The translations under genes were made by a program, and so were the position numbers. Below the pieces are notes generated by a model, which was not told the DNA's origin, did no database searches, and saw only the letters and a program-made list of their open reading frames with translations. Below, piece by piece: positions 56,339-64,000 of a stretch of DNA of 64,000 nucleotides (position 1 is its first letter; each line of letters starts with the position of its first letter). The DNA is from Bacteroides uniformis. GTDB lineage: Bacteria; Bacteroidota; Bacteroidia; Bacteroidales; Bacteroidaceae. The stretch lies in contig NZ_CP102263.1 in NCBI RefSeq assembly GCF_025147485.1, positions 2,245,501 through 2,309,500 of the forward strand, read 5' to 3'.

Positions 56339-58321
56339 ATGAAATATATGAATCATGTAAAATCAGGCTTGCTGGCAATGGCCTTTGCATGTGCAGGAAT
56401 ATGCTTTACCGGTTGTGAAGATGATGTTGTCATCAACACCGGCAACAGTGACAAGCTGGATACTGTGGATGGCGTGTATGGCTATGTAAAGTCTGCCGCC
56501 GGTGCACGTGAACTTACTCCGATTTCTGTTTTTGGCGACAAGGTTGCTACCGGACATCTCTATTTTGAACTGAGCAAAGCTGCAGAGCAGGATGTTACTG
56601 TGACCTTCAAAGTGGACGAAGACGTTTTGGAGGCTTACAATAAGAAGAATGGAACAAGCTATAAAATGTATCCCGCCGATAAGCTGAGTTTGGCGAACGG
56701 TGGAACTGCCACTATCAAGGCGGGCGAACAGAAGTCGGCTTCTGTGGAACTGAATATCAATGCCGGAGGCACAATCGGACAGACTTATGCTGTTGCCGTT
56801 TCTGCATCTGCCAATAACGGTGTGGAAGTTTCTACAAACAATCAGGAATATATTTACTTGGTAAAGCCTTTGGCTGCTATTCCTGAGAGTATCAGTAAGG
56901 GTGATATACTTACACATTGCTTTGTGGAAGTAAATGACGAGAACATCTTGAATATGGGTGAATATACTATGAAGAGCGACGGAAAGCCTTTCTTTGATGT
57001 TGTCAGCATTTTTGCAGCTAACATCAATGTGGATAGCAAGACTGGTCGCGTTCATGTTTTCTGCAATGACCAGGTTTCTTTCTTGCTGAGAAATGCGGAT
57101 AAGTTCATCCGTCCTTTGCAGGCTAAAGGCATTAAGGTGGTGATGACTATTCTTGGTAACCATGACGAGGCAGGTATGGGCAACCTTTCGGAAGCTGCTG
57201 CCAAAGACTTTGCTAAGGAACTGAAAGCCTACTTGGATATTTATGGTTTGGATGGCATTGACTTTGATGATGAGTACACCAGTTATAATAACTCCAATCC
57301 CAGTCCCGGCTTCGAAAAACGTTCACGTGCCAACTTCGCGCGCTTGGTTTACGAATGCCGCCAAGTGTTTGGCAAAAAGTTGATTGGTGTGTATGAATAT
57401 GGTTCTCTCGACTCTCCCGACGGCGAGGTAGAAGGTGTGAAAGTAGGTGATATTGTGGATTATATGACCTACGGTTATTACCAGAATCAGAATCCTAATG
57501 GAGCCTTTGGCCGTGAAGAGTCTCATTTTGAGAACCTGCCCAAATCCAAGTATGCTCCGTTACCCTGGAAGATTAATGATGAGCTGAACGGAGGCTGGAG
57601 CGGATTTGACAAAAGCAAATTCCAAAAAGTGAAGGATGAAGGTTATGGTATTCAGATGTTCTACAACCCCAAACCACTGATGTATCAGTATTACGTGTTG
57701 CTTTCGGAAATAAGTGAGGTGCTCTTTGATGATGGAGTGGAATGGAGTGGCAAGTACTGGAGCCGTACCGGTGAAGCTTATCAGGGCAAAATGTTGGGTT
57801 ATGAAGATTTGGTCGGCGAGTGGAAGGTAACTTCCAGCAATTCCCTCTTTACCTATGTGGATGAAGAAGGTAATCCTCGCTGGTGGGATTGGAAAGGCAG
57901 TCAGGAGTTTGAGAAGAATGTAATTATAGAGAAGGATGAAGAAGGTACCGGATATGTGGTTTACAACTGGGGTACTTTCCCCGAAATCACCGGTAAGTAT
58001 CCGATGCATTGCGATTACTATAACGGTGCACTGCTCATCTATCCGCAAACCATTCATGAGGGCGATGCTGAAGACCCTGCTACCTACAAGATGCATTTCG
58101 GTACTTACAGCAAGAATTTCCAGTGGAAAGCATATCCTAACTATGATGATTACTATATGGATGGTGCTATTGCTCCTAACGGTGATATGCATATCTATGG
58201 CTTAGGCAACAGATGGGCTATCAATCCCTATAAGTATGTAGGCGGTGAGATTGAGACCGACATCTTCCCCGATGTTCCTTACTTCGTGAGTGAGAACTAT
58301 ACGATGAAGAAGGTACGCTGA
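56339..58321 (+). CDS. GH18 endo-beta-N-acetylglucosaminidase (surface lipoprotein)
   Basis: A 660-residue enzyme. Lipobox TGC, followed by EDD, an acidic surface-export signal. A DUF1735-like domain (about 45-175) precedes the GH18 barrel (about 185-455) with the intact motif DGIDFDDE (catalytic Glu312, Asp310/Asp311), like EndoF1 and B. theta BT3987, which cleaves the chitobiose core of high-mannose N-glycans. It has an additional C-terminal domain of about 200 residues (LVGEWKVTSSNSLFTYVDEEG onward), lipocalin-like, that BT3987 as I recall it (about 450 residues) lacks. I prefer the ATG at 56339 to the TTG at 56333. High-mannose activity is inferred from the locus. Confidence 0.9.
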   Translation: MKYMNHVKSGLLAMAFACAGICFTGCEDDVVINTGNSDKLDTVDGVYGYVKSAAGARELTPISVFGDKVATGHLYFELSKAAEQDVTVTFKVDEDVLEAYNKKNGTSYKMYPADKLSLANGGTATIKAGEQKSASVELNINAGGTIGQTYAVAVSASANNGVEVSTNNQEYIYLVKPLAAIPESISKGDILTHCFVEVNDENILNMGEYTMKSDGKPFFDVVSIFAANINVDSKTGRVHVFCNDQVSFLLRNADKFIRPLQAKGIKVVMTILGNHDEAGMGNLSEAAAKDFAKELKAYLDIYGLDGIDFDDEYTSYNNSNPSPGFEKRSRANFARLVYECRQVFGKKLIGVYEYGSLDSPDGEVEGVKVGDIVDYMTYGYYQNQNPNGAFGREESHFENLPKSKYAPLPWKINDELNGGWSGFDKSKFQKVKDEGYGIQMFYNPKPLMYQYYVLLSEISEVLFDDGVEWSGKYWSRTGEAYQGKMLGYEDLVGEWKVTSSNSLFTYVDEEGNPRWWDWKGSQEFEKNVIIEKDEEGTGYVVYNWGTFPEITGKYPMHCDYYNGALLIYPQTIHEGDAEDPATYKMHFGTYSKNFQWKAYPNYDDYYMDGAIAPNGDMHIYGLGNRWAINPYKYVGGEIETDIFPDVPYFVSENYTMKKVR

Positions 58322-58358
58322 TGCCGTGTTTTCCGTAAACTGAGGTTTCGGAAAACGG

Positions 58359-58431
58359 ATGCTTGAACCTTTTCATACATGAAACAAAGGAGGGCTTTGC
58401 TCAAAGTAATAGGGCGGCCCTCCTCAAGCAT
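58359..58431 (+). promoter_or_regulatory. Nested hairpin between GH18 and GH92 genes
   Basis: Outer stem ATGCTTGA / TCAAGCAT (58359-58366 with 58424-58431) encloses AGGAGGGC / GCCCTCCT (58388-58395 with 58417-58424), which share one base at the junction. A second hairpin GTTTTCCG / CGGAAAAC lies upstream (58328-58356). It may mark a processing or attenuation point within the PUL transcript. Confidence 0.5.
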
Positions 58432-58487
58432 TCTCATATAACAAGATTCTATTATGAAGCTATACACCTACTTATACAATAAACAAT

Positions 58488-60758
58488 ATGAAGAAAAACA
58501 TGAAATCTAGTTCCATACTGTTGGGCGGACTTTTTCTGCTGGGGGCGGTTTGCAGCTGTACCCAGACGGCACCGGACTATGCGTCTTACGTCAATCCGTT
58601 CATCGGTACGGGTGGACATGGGCATACCTATCCCGGAGCGGTAGTTCCCAACGGGATGATTCAGCCCAGCCCCGACACGCGTATCTACGAGTGGGATGCC
58701 TGCTCCGGATATTACTATGCAGATACTACTATCAACGGATTTTCACATACCCACGTCAGCGGTACGGGTTGTGCCGATTACGGGGATGTGCTGCTGATGC
58801 CCACTGTAGGTCGGCAGGATTACCACTCCATGGGCTCGAAGAGCCAGCAGATGGCGTACGCCTCTGCCTTTTCCCACGAGAATGAAACAGCCGAACCGGG
58901 ATATTATTCCGTATTTTTGGACCGCTACGGGGTGAAAGCCGAACTGACCTCTACCAAACGTGCGGCGATTCATCGCTATACCTTCCCGAAAGCGGAAGAT
59001 GCAGGTTTTATCCTCGACCTGGATTACAGTATCCAGCGCCAGAAGAATGAACAGATGGAGCTGGAAGTAATCAGCGATACTGAAATCCGTGGACGCAAGA
59101 AGACTGTATATTGGGCTTTCGACCAGTATATCAACTTCTATGCCAAGTTCTCCAAACCATTCACCTATACGCTGGTCACGGACTCCATGGCATTGGACGA
59201 AGGCGGTCCGCTTCTGCCTACAGCTAAAGCTTTACTGCAATTCCAGACGGAGCCCAATGAGGAGGTATTGGTAAAGGTAGGTGTGTCTGCCGTGGATATG
59301 GACGGTGCCCGCAAGAATGTGGAAGCCGAAATCTCCGGATGGGATTTTGACGGTGTGCGCCGTGCTGCCCGCCAGCAGTGGAACACTTATCTTTCCAAGA
59401 TTGACATCGATACGAAGGACAACGACCAGCGTACCATGTTCTACACGGCACTTTACCACACGGGTATGCAGCCCAACTTGTTTACCGATGCTGACGGACG
59501 TTACTTTGGTATGGACTTGAAGCCCCATCAAGGCAGGGTGGACGAGCCTATCTACACCATTTTCTCTTTATGGGACACTTTCCGTGCCTATCATCCGCTG
59601 ATGACGATTATTGATCCTGAACTGAACGAGGCTTTCATCCGTTCGCTCATCCAGAAGTCCCGCGAGGGCGGCGTCCTGCCTATGTGGGAACTGGCCGGAA
59701 ACTATACGGGTACCATGATTGGTTATCATGCAGCCTCCCTCATAGCGGATTCTTATGTAAAGGGATACCGTAACTTCGACGTGCAGGAGGCTTACAAGGC
59801 TTGCCTCCGTACGGCAGAATACGATACGACGGGTATTATCACCCATCCTTTGGTTGTGCCGCATCTGATGCCGCAGGCCAAGTACTGGAAGAACAAGATT
59901 GGCTACGTGCCTTGCGATAAAGACAATGAATCTGTGGCTAAAGCTTTGGAATATGCTTACGATGACTGGTGTATCTCCGTACTGGCAGGTGCTTTGGACG
60001 ACGAAGCCAACCGCGATAAGTATGCGGCTTTTGCCGAGGGATATAAAGTTTATTTCGATCCGAGTACCCGCTTCATGCGCGGACTGGACAGTGAGGGCAA
60101 CTGGCGTACGCCTTTCAACCCCCGCGCTTCCAATCACCGTAACGATGACTATTGCGAAGGTACGGCATGGCAGTGGACTTGGTTCGTTCCCCACGATGTG
60201 GACGGACTGGTGGAACTGATGGGAGGACGCGACGCCTTCATCGGCAAGTTGGATTCTCTGTTCACGGCCGATTCCAAGCTGGAAGGTGAATCGACCTCGG
60301 TGGATATTTCCGGTCTGATAGGCCAGTATGCCCACGGCAATGAGCCAAGCCATCACATTGCCCATCTCTACAACTACGTAGGCCAGCCCTGGCGTACGCA
60401 GGAGATTGTGGATGAGGTGCTGCATACGCTTTACTTCAACAACCCCGACGGACTTTCGGGCAATGAAGACTGCGGACAGATGTCTGCATGGTACATTCTG
60501 AATGCGATGGGCTTCTATCAGGTATGCCCCGGCAAGCCGGTATATTCCATCGGACGCCCGCTGTTCAACGAGGCGACCGTTCATCTGAAAGACGGCAAGT
60601 CGTTCAAGGTGATAGCCCACAACAACAGCCGCGACAACAAGTATGTGCGGAGCATTGTGCTGAACGGCAATAAGTTGGAGACTCCATTCTTCACGCATCA
60701 GGATATAGTGGACGGCGGTACGCTGGAGCTGACTATGGGCAGTGAACCGTTGAAGTGA
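58488..60758 (+). CDS. GH92 alpha-mannosidase (lipoprotein)
   Basis: A 756-residue GH92 enzyme with lipobox CSC (TQTAPDY follows, no acidic run, so probably periplasmic). Landmarks: YVNPFIGTGGHGHTYPGA, GFSHTHVSGTGCADYGDV, CEGTAWQWTWFVPHDVDG, YAHGNEPSHHIAHLYN and GNEDCGQMSAWYILNAMGF. The pattern matches the alpha-1,2-mannosidase type as in BT3990; the assignment to linkage is inference. It follows the GH18 gene by 167 bp and precedes the MFS gene by 21 bp. Confidence 0.93.
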   Translation: MKKNMKSSSILLGGLFLLGAVCSCTQTAPDYASYVNPFIGTGGHGHTYPGAVVPNGMIQPSPDTRIYEWDACSGYYYADTTINGFSHTHVSGTGCADYGDVLLMPTVGRQDYHSMGSKSQQMAYASAFSHENETAEPGYYSVFLDRYGVKAELTSTKRAAIHRYTFPKAEDAGFILDLDYSIQRQKNEQMELEVISDTEIRGRKKTVYWAFDQYINFYAKFSKPFTYTLVTDSMALDEGGPLLPTAKALLQFQTEPNEEVLVKVGVSAVDMDGARKNVEAEISGWDFDGVRRAARQQWNTYLSKIDIDTKDNDQRTMFYTALYHTGMQPNLFTDADGRYFGMDLKPHQGRVDEPIYTIFSLWDTFRAYHPLMTIIDPELNEAFIRSLIQKSREGGVLPMWELAGNYTGTMIGYHAASLIADSYVKGYRNFDVQEAYKACLRTAEYDTTGIITHPLVVPHLMPQAKYWKNKIGYVPCDKDNESVAKALEYAYDDWCISVLAGALDDEANRDKYAAFAEGYKVYFDPSTRFMRGLDSEGNWRTPFNPRASNHRNDDYCEGTAWQWTWFVPHDVDGLVELMGGRDAFIGKLDSLFTADSKLEGESTSVDISGLIGQYAHGNEPSHHIAHLYNYVGQPWRTQEIVDEVLHTLYFNNPDGLSGNEDCGQMSAWYILNAMGFYQVCPGKPVYSIGRPLFNEATVHLKDGKSFKVIAHNNSRDNKYVRSIVLNGNKLETPFFTHQDIVDGGTLELTMGSEPLK

Positions 60759-60779
60759 CACAGATAATATACAGAAGGG

Positions 60780-62090
60780 ATGAGCCGAAAAAATCATAAT
60801 CCTATATCGTGGGTCCCCACCGTATATTTCGCCATGGGATTGCCGTTTGTGGTGCTGAACATGGTTTCTGTGTTGATGTTCAAGGGGCTGGGTATCGGTG
60901 ACGCGCAGATTGCTCTGTGGACGTCGCTCATCATGATGCCCTGGACGCTGAAGTTCCTTTGGAGTCCGTTCCTTGAAATGTTCAAGACGAAGAAGTTTTT
61001 CGTGGTACTGACGCAGATGGTTACCGGAGCAGGTTTTGCTCTGGTGGCTTTGGCGTTGCAGTTACCGTTCTTTTTTGCGATATGCATTGCGCTGCTGGCA
61101 GTGATTGCTTTCAGCGGAGCCACGCACGATGTGGCTACGGATGGTGTCTACATGTCGGAACTGAACAAGCAGGACCAGGCCAAGTATATCGGTTGGCAGG
61201 GAGCCTTCTACAATATAGCGAAGATTGTGGCGTCCGGCGGGTTGGTCTGGCTGGCAGGTGCCTTGCTGGTAGGTTTCGGTGGGGTGGAGGGTGCCACAGA
61301 GGCAGTCCGCCACGAGGCTACCCGGCATGCATGGATGACGGTGATGCTGATATTGGCGGCGGTGATGCTGCTGCTTGGCTTCTACCACATGCGCATGCTG
61401 CCATCGGGCGGTGCTGCCGCATCCGGCGCCAAGTCGGCAAGAGAGACGTGGGAGCAGTTGGTGGCGGTAATCAAGGATTTCTTCTTGAAGAAGCACATCT
61501 GGTACTATATAGCGTTCATTATCCTTTATCGCCTTGCCGAGGGTTTTGTCATGAAGATTGTCCCTCTTTTCTTGAAGGCGGAGCGTTCGGCAGGTGGCTT
61601 GGGACTGAATGAGCAGCAGATAGGTTTGTACTACGGCACTTATGGGGCGGCCGCCTTTGTGCTGGGGTCACTGTTGGCAGGCTATTACATTTCGCACCGG
61701 GGATTGCGGCGGACGCTGTTCTCTCTGTGCTGCATCTTCAATCTGCCTTTTGTGGCGTATACCCTGCTTGCCATGTACCAGCCGGAAAGCGGGTTGCTGA
61801 TAGGTAGTGCCATCGTGCTCGAGTACTTCGGTTATGGTTTTGGTTTTGTGGGACTGACTTTGTTCATGATGCAGCAGGTGGCGCCGGGAAAGCACCAGAT
61901 GGCACATTATGCCTTTGCTTCGGGCATCATGAATCTGGGTGTGATGTTGCCGGGCACAATCAGCGGTTTTGTCAGCGACTGGTTGGGGTACGAGGCGTTC
62001 TTTACCTTCACGCTGTTTGCCACCATTCCGGCGTTCCTCATTACGTACTTCATACCATTTACGTATGCCGATGAGAAGAAACAACAATAA
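60780..62090 (+). CDS. MFS transporter (probable mannosyl-GlcNAc importer)
   Basis: A 436-residue inner-membrane transporter with about 12 helices of the major facilitator superfamily. It has WVPTVYFAMGLPFVVLNMVSVLMF at the N-terminus, FSGATHDVATDGVYMSELNKQDQAKYIGWQGAFYN between helices 4 and 5, and a central loop at about 205-235. In B. theta a similar transporter adjoins the GH130 mannosyl-GlcNAc phosphorylase, so this one probably carries Man-beta-1,4-GlcNAc into the cytoplasm. Position: 21 bp after GH92, 23 bp before GH130. Confidence 0.87.
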   Translation: MSRKNHNPISWVPTVYFAMGLPFVVLNMVSVLMFKGLGIGDAQIALWTSLIMMPWTLKFLWSPFLEMFKTKKFFVVLTQMVTGAGFALVALALQLPFFFAICIALLAVIAFSGATHDVATDGVYMSELNKQDQAKYIGWQGAFYNIAKIVASGGLVWLAGALLVGFGGVEGATEAVRHEATRHAWMTVMLILAAVMLLLGFYHMRMLPSGGAAASGAKSARETWEQLVAVIKDFFLKKHIWYYIAFIILYRLAEGFVMKIVPLFLKAERSAGGLGLNEQQIGLYYGTYGAAAFVLGSLLAGYYISHRGLRRTLFSLCCIFNLPFVAYTLLAMYQPESGLLIGSAIVLEYFGYGFGFVGLTLFMMQQVAPGKHQMAHYAFASGIMNLGVMLPGTISGFVSDWLGYEAFFTFTLFATIPAFLITYFIPFTYADEKKQQ

Positions 62091-62113
62091 CCAATTAATA
62101 ATATAGAGCAATT

Positions 62114-63085
62114 ATGAGCAACAAAATCACAATGCCTTGGGAAGAACGGCCGGCAGGCTGTAAGGATGTAATGTGGCGTTATTCGGAGAATCCCGTAATA
62201 GACCGCTACCATATTCCGTCGTCGAACAGCATTTTCAACAGTGCGGTGGTTCCGTTTAAGGATGGTTATGCCGGTGTGTTCCGTTGTGACAACCGGGCGG
62301 TGCAGATGAATATCTTTGCCGGTTTCAGCAAGGACGGCATCCACTGGGAAATAGAGCATGAGCCAATCAAGTTCAAGGCCGGGAATACGGACATGATAGA
62401 GTCCGAATATAAATACGATCCGCGCGTGACATGGATTGAGGACCGCTACTGGATTACGTGGTGCAACGGCTACTACGGCCCCACCATCGGCATCGGCTAT
62501 ACTTTCGATTTCAAGGAGTTCTTCCAGTGCGAGAATGCTTTCTTGCCTTTCAACCGCAACGGTGTGTTGTTGCCTCAGAAGTTCGATGGCAAATATGCGC
62601 TCTTGAGCCGTCCCAGCGATAGCGGACATACTCCTTTTGGCGACATCTACATTAGCTTCAGCCCTGACATGAAATTCTGGGGCGAACACCGCCATGTGAT
62701 GGCTCCTACGCCTTTCCCCGAAAGTGCCTGGCAGTGTACCAAGATAGGGGCAGGTTCGGTACCGTTCCTCACGGACGAGGGTTGGCTGATGTTCTATCAT
62801 GGCGTGATAACCACTTGTAACGGTTTCCGTTACTCCATGGGAGCAGCTATTCTGGATAAGGACAATCCTGCCAAGTTGCTCTACCGCACCCGTGAGTATC
62901 TGCTTGCGCCTGCTGCTCCTTATGAGTTGCAAGGTGATGTTCCCAACGTGGTGTTCCCTTGCGCAGCGTTGCAAGATGGAGAACGTGTAGCTGTATACTA
63001 CGGTGCAGCCGATACGGTAGTGGGGCTTGCCTTTGGGTATATCCGCGAGATTCTGGAGTTCACGAAGCGCACAAGTATTTTGTAA
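62114..63085 (+). CDS. GH130 4-O-beta-D-mannosyl-N-acetylglucosamine phosphorylase
   Basis: A 323-residue inverting phosphorylase with a five-bladed beta-propeller fold. The N-terminus [42 protein letters not shown], and the catalytic block [13 protein letters not shown] (Asp102) fit GH130. BT1033 of B. theta, a family member in a similar neighbourhood, phosphorolyses Man-beta-1,4-GlcNAc to mannose 1-phosphate and GlcNAc. There is no signal peptide, so it is cytoplasmic, in keeping with the transporter upstream. It completes the pathway for the core disaccharide. Confidence 0.92.
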   Translation: MSNKITMPWEERPAGCKDVMWRYSENPVIDRYHIPSSNSIFNSAVVPFKDGYAGVFRCDNRAVQMNIFAGFSKDGIHWEIEHEPIKFKAGNTDMIESEYKYDPRVTWIEDRYWITWCNGYYGPTIGIGYTFDFKEFFQCENAFLPFNRNGVLLPQKFDGKYALLSRPSDSGHTPFGDIYISFSPDMKFWGEHRHVMAPTPFPESAWQCTKIGAGSVPFLTDEGWLMFYHGVITTCNGFRYSMGAAILDKDNPAKLLYRTREYLLAPAAPYELQGDVPNVVFPCAALQDGERVAVYYGAADTVVGLAFGYIREILEFTKRTSIL

Positions 63086-63160
63086 GTACCAAGCAGTTGG
63101 CAGGCGCTCGGTATTGCTGAAAAGCGCCTGCCGTAACTGCTTTATACTTAGTGTAATATC

Positions 63161-63322
63161 ACTGCAAAGATACTGCATGCTTTTTGCAGTGCTACTGCAA
63201 AGCCGTTGCAGCGCCACTGCAAAGCTGATGCAGCGTCACTGCAAAACTGTTGCAGTGCTACTGCAAAGTAGTTTGCAGTGTCACTGCAGACCGTTTGCAA
63301 TAACTTTGCAGAGTGCATGCAA
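63161..63322. repeat. 22-bp-period intergenic array (ACTGCAAA / TTGCAG units)
   Basis: The motif ACTGCA starts at 63172, 63194, 63216, 63238, 63260 and 63283 (steps 22, 22, 22, 22, 23), with an extra copy 11 bp earlier at 63161. Each unit pairs it with an inverted TTGCAG, so the array is an alternation of small dyads. It fills much of the 295-bp gap (63086-63380) ahead of the last GH92; the gap holds no credible gene. Confidence 0.88.
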
Positions 63323-63380
63323 TGACACCGGCATGGGTAGCGTGCTCACTAACTAATAAAGAACAAATCCTTACTATATT

Positions 63381-64000
63381 ATGAAACGACTGATTACTTT
63401 CTGTATCATCTCCTTTGGAATGCTCACGGCATCTATGGCTGCGGAGAAACAGCCGACGGACTATGTGAATCCTTTTATTGGTACCACCAACTTCGGCACT
63501 ACGAATCCGGGAGCCGTCTGTCCCAACGGAATGATGTCCGTAGTGCCCTTCAACGTGATGGGCTCGGAGGACAACAAATACGATAAAGATGCCCGCTGGT
63601 GGTCCACTCCCTATGAGTATCACAATTGTTTCTTCACCGGATATTCGCATGTCAATTTGAGCGGTGTGGGCTGTCCGGAATTGGGCTCTTTGCTGCTGAT
63701 GCCCACTACGGGAGAGCTGTCCGTGGATTACAAGGAGTATGGAAGCCGCTATAAGGACGAGCAGGCATCTCCTGGATATTACAGCAACTTCCTGACTCGC
63801 TACAATGTGAAGACGGAAGTGACGGCAACTCCCCGCACGGGTGTGGCGCGTTTCACTTTTCCTGCAGGACAAAGCCATGTGCTGCTGAACCTGGGCGAAG
63901 GCCTGACTAATGAATCGGGAGCTTTTCTGCGCCGGACGGGTGAGTGCGAGTTTGAAGGTATGAAGCTGCTGGGTACTTTCTGCTACAACCCGCAGGCCGT
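63381..64000 (+). CDS. GH92 alpha-mannosidase, N-terminal part (cut by window end)
   Basis: The frame is open from the ATG at 63381 to the end of the window (206 codons). Signal peptide MKRLITFCIISFGMLTASMA, then TDYVNPFIGTTNFGTTNPGA, CPNGMMSVVPFN, FFTGYSHVNLSGVGCPELGSLLLMPTTG and PGYYSNFLTRYNVKTEVTATPRTGVARFTF, the GH92 N-terminal beta-sandwich. It is the fourth GH92 here and lies downstream of the 22-bp array. Its catalytic half is outside the window. Confidence 0.9.
   Translation, partial: MKRLITFCIISFGMLTASMAAEKQPTDYVNPFIGTTNFGTTNPGAVCPNGMMSVVPFNVMGSEDNKYDKDARWWSTPYEYHNCFFTGYSHVNLSGVGCPELGSLLLMPTTGELSVDYKEYGSRYKDEQASPGYYSNFLTRYNVKTEVTATPRTGVARFTFPAGQSHVLLNLGEGLTNESGAFLRRTGECEFEGMKLLGTFCYNPQA

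Noticed and set aside
63161..63322. CRISPR array
   Set aside because: The period is 22 bp in total, with no 25-35-bp repeats, no unique spacers and no cas genes.
63027..63356. 109-residue frame with repeated LQ/C residues over the second array
   Set aside because: It overlaps the end of GH130 in another frame, and its residue pattern is the direct translation of the DNA repeat.

Overview
The window is chromosomal DNA from a gut Bacteroides or a very close Bacteroidota relative. The evidence is a SusC/SusD polysaccharide-utilisation locus (PUL), a FecR/ECF-sigma pair, Bacteroidota-restricted families (DUF4270, DUF4847, a GT5 half-protein), lipoproteins with acidic export signals, and promoters of the TTTG - N18-22 - TAnnTTTG type instead of the usual -35/-10. 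The species cannot be fixed from the sequence alone. I see no transposase, integrase, phage gene, rRNA or CRISPR array.

Layout. 1-4.3 kb: 3' end of a GH116 glycosidase, a DUF1232-like protein, an acyltransferase with a Crp-type regulator, and a small secreted protein. 4.4-5.3 kb: tRNA-Gly and tRNA-Tyr, then ribH. 5.3-15.4 kb: housekeeping genes: a TPR membrane protein, recF with a DUF721 partner, a six-gene reverse-strand operon (M3 peptidase, lipoprotein, dCMP deaminase, S41 protease, 5-formyl-THF cyclo-ligase, PHP phosphatase), gapA and mscL. 15.9-18.8 kb: two tandem guaA genes, the second with a decayed glutaminase domain. 21.2-28.4 kb: a glycogen cluster (debranching enzyme, GT4 glycosyltransferase, GH57-like protein, GT5 half-protein) around a DUF4270 lipoprotein. 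28.6-40.2 kb: panC-panD, a second S41 protease, an NfnAB/SudAB-like fused oxidoreductase, an outer-membrane barrel with a LytS/LytTR two-component pair, serS, and rplU-rpmA. 40.4-42.5 kb: a HAD phosphatase fused to DUF3667.

42.6-64.0 kb is one PUL that looks built for host high-mannose N-glycans. It has four GH92 alpha-mannosidases (the last cut by the window end), an ECF sigma and anti-sigma pair, a SusC with an N-terminal STN signalling domain, SusD, two surface glycan-binding lipoproteins (one a GH18 fold without the catalytic glutamate), a GH18 endo-beta-N-acetylglucosaminidase, an MFS transporter and a GH130 phosphorylase. The inferred pathway: GH18 releases the glycan at the surface, SusC/D imports it, GH92 enzymes trim it in the periplasm to Man-beta-1,4-GlcNAc, MFS carries the disaccharide inward, and GH130 phosphorolyses it to Man-1-P and GlcNAc.

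The least explained features are non-coding. Two intergenic arrays of unrelated sequence (about 15.66-15.75 kb and 63.16-63.32 kb) share a 22-bp period. Several long, near-perfect inverted repeats lie at gene ends (1931, 5238, 15482, 38078, 48833). Coding oddities include the split fates of the two guaA genes and a GH57 protein in which both catalytic residues appear replaced.
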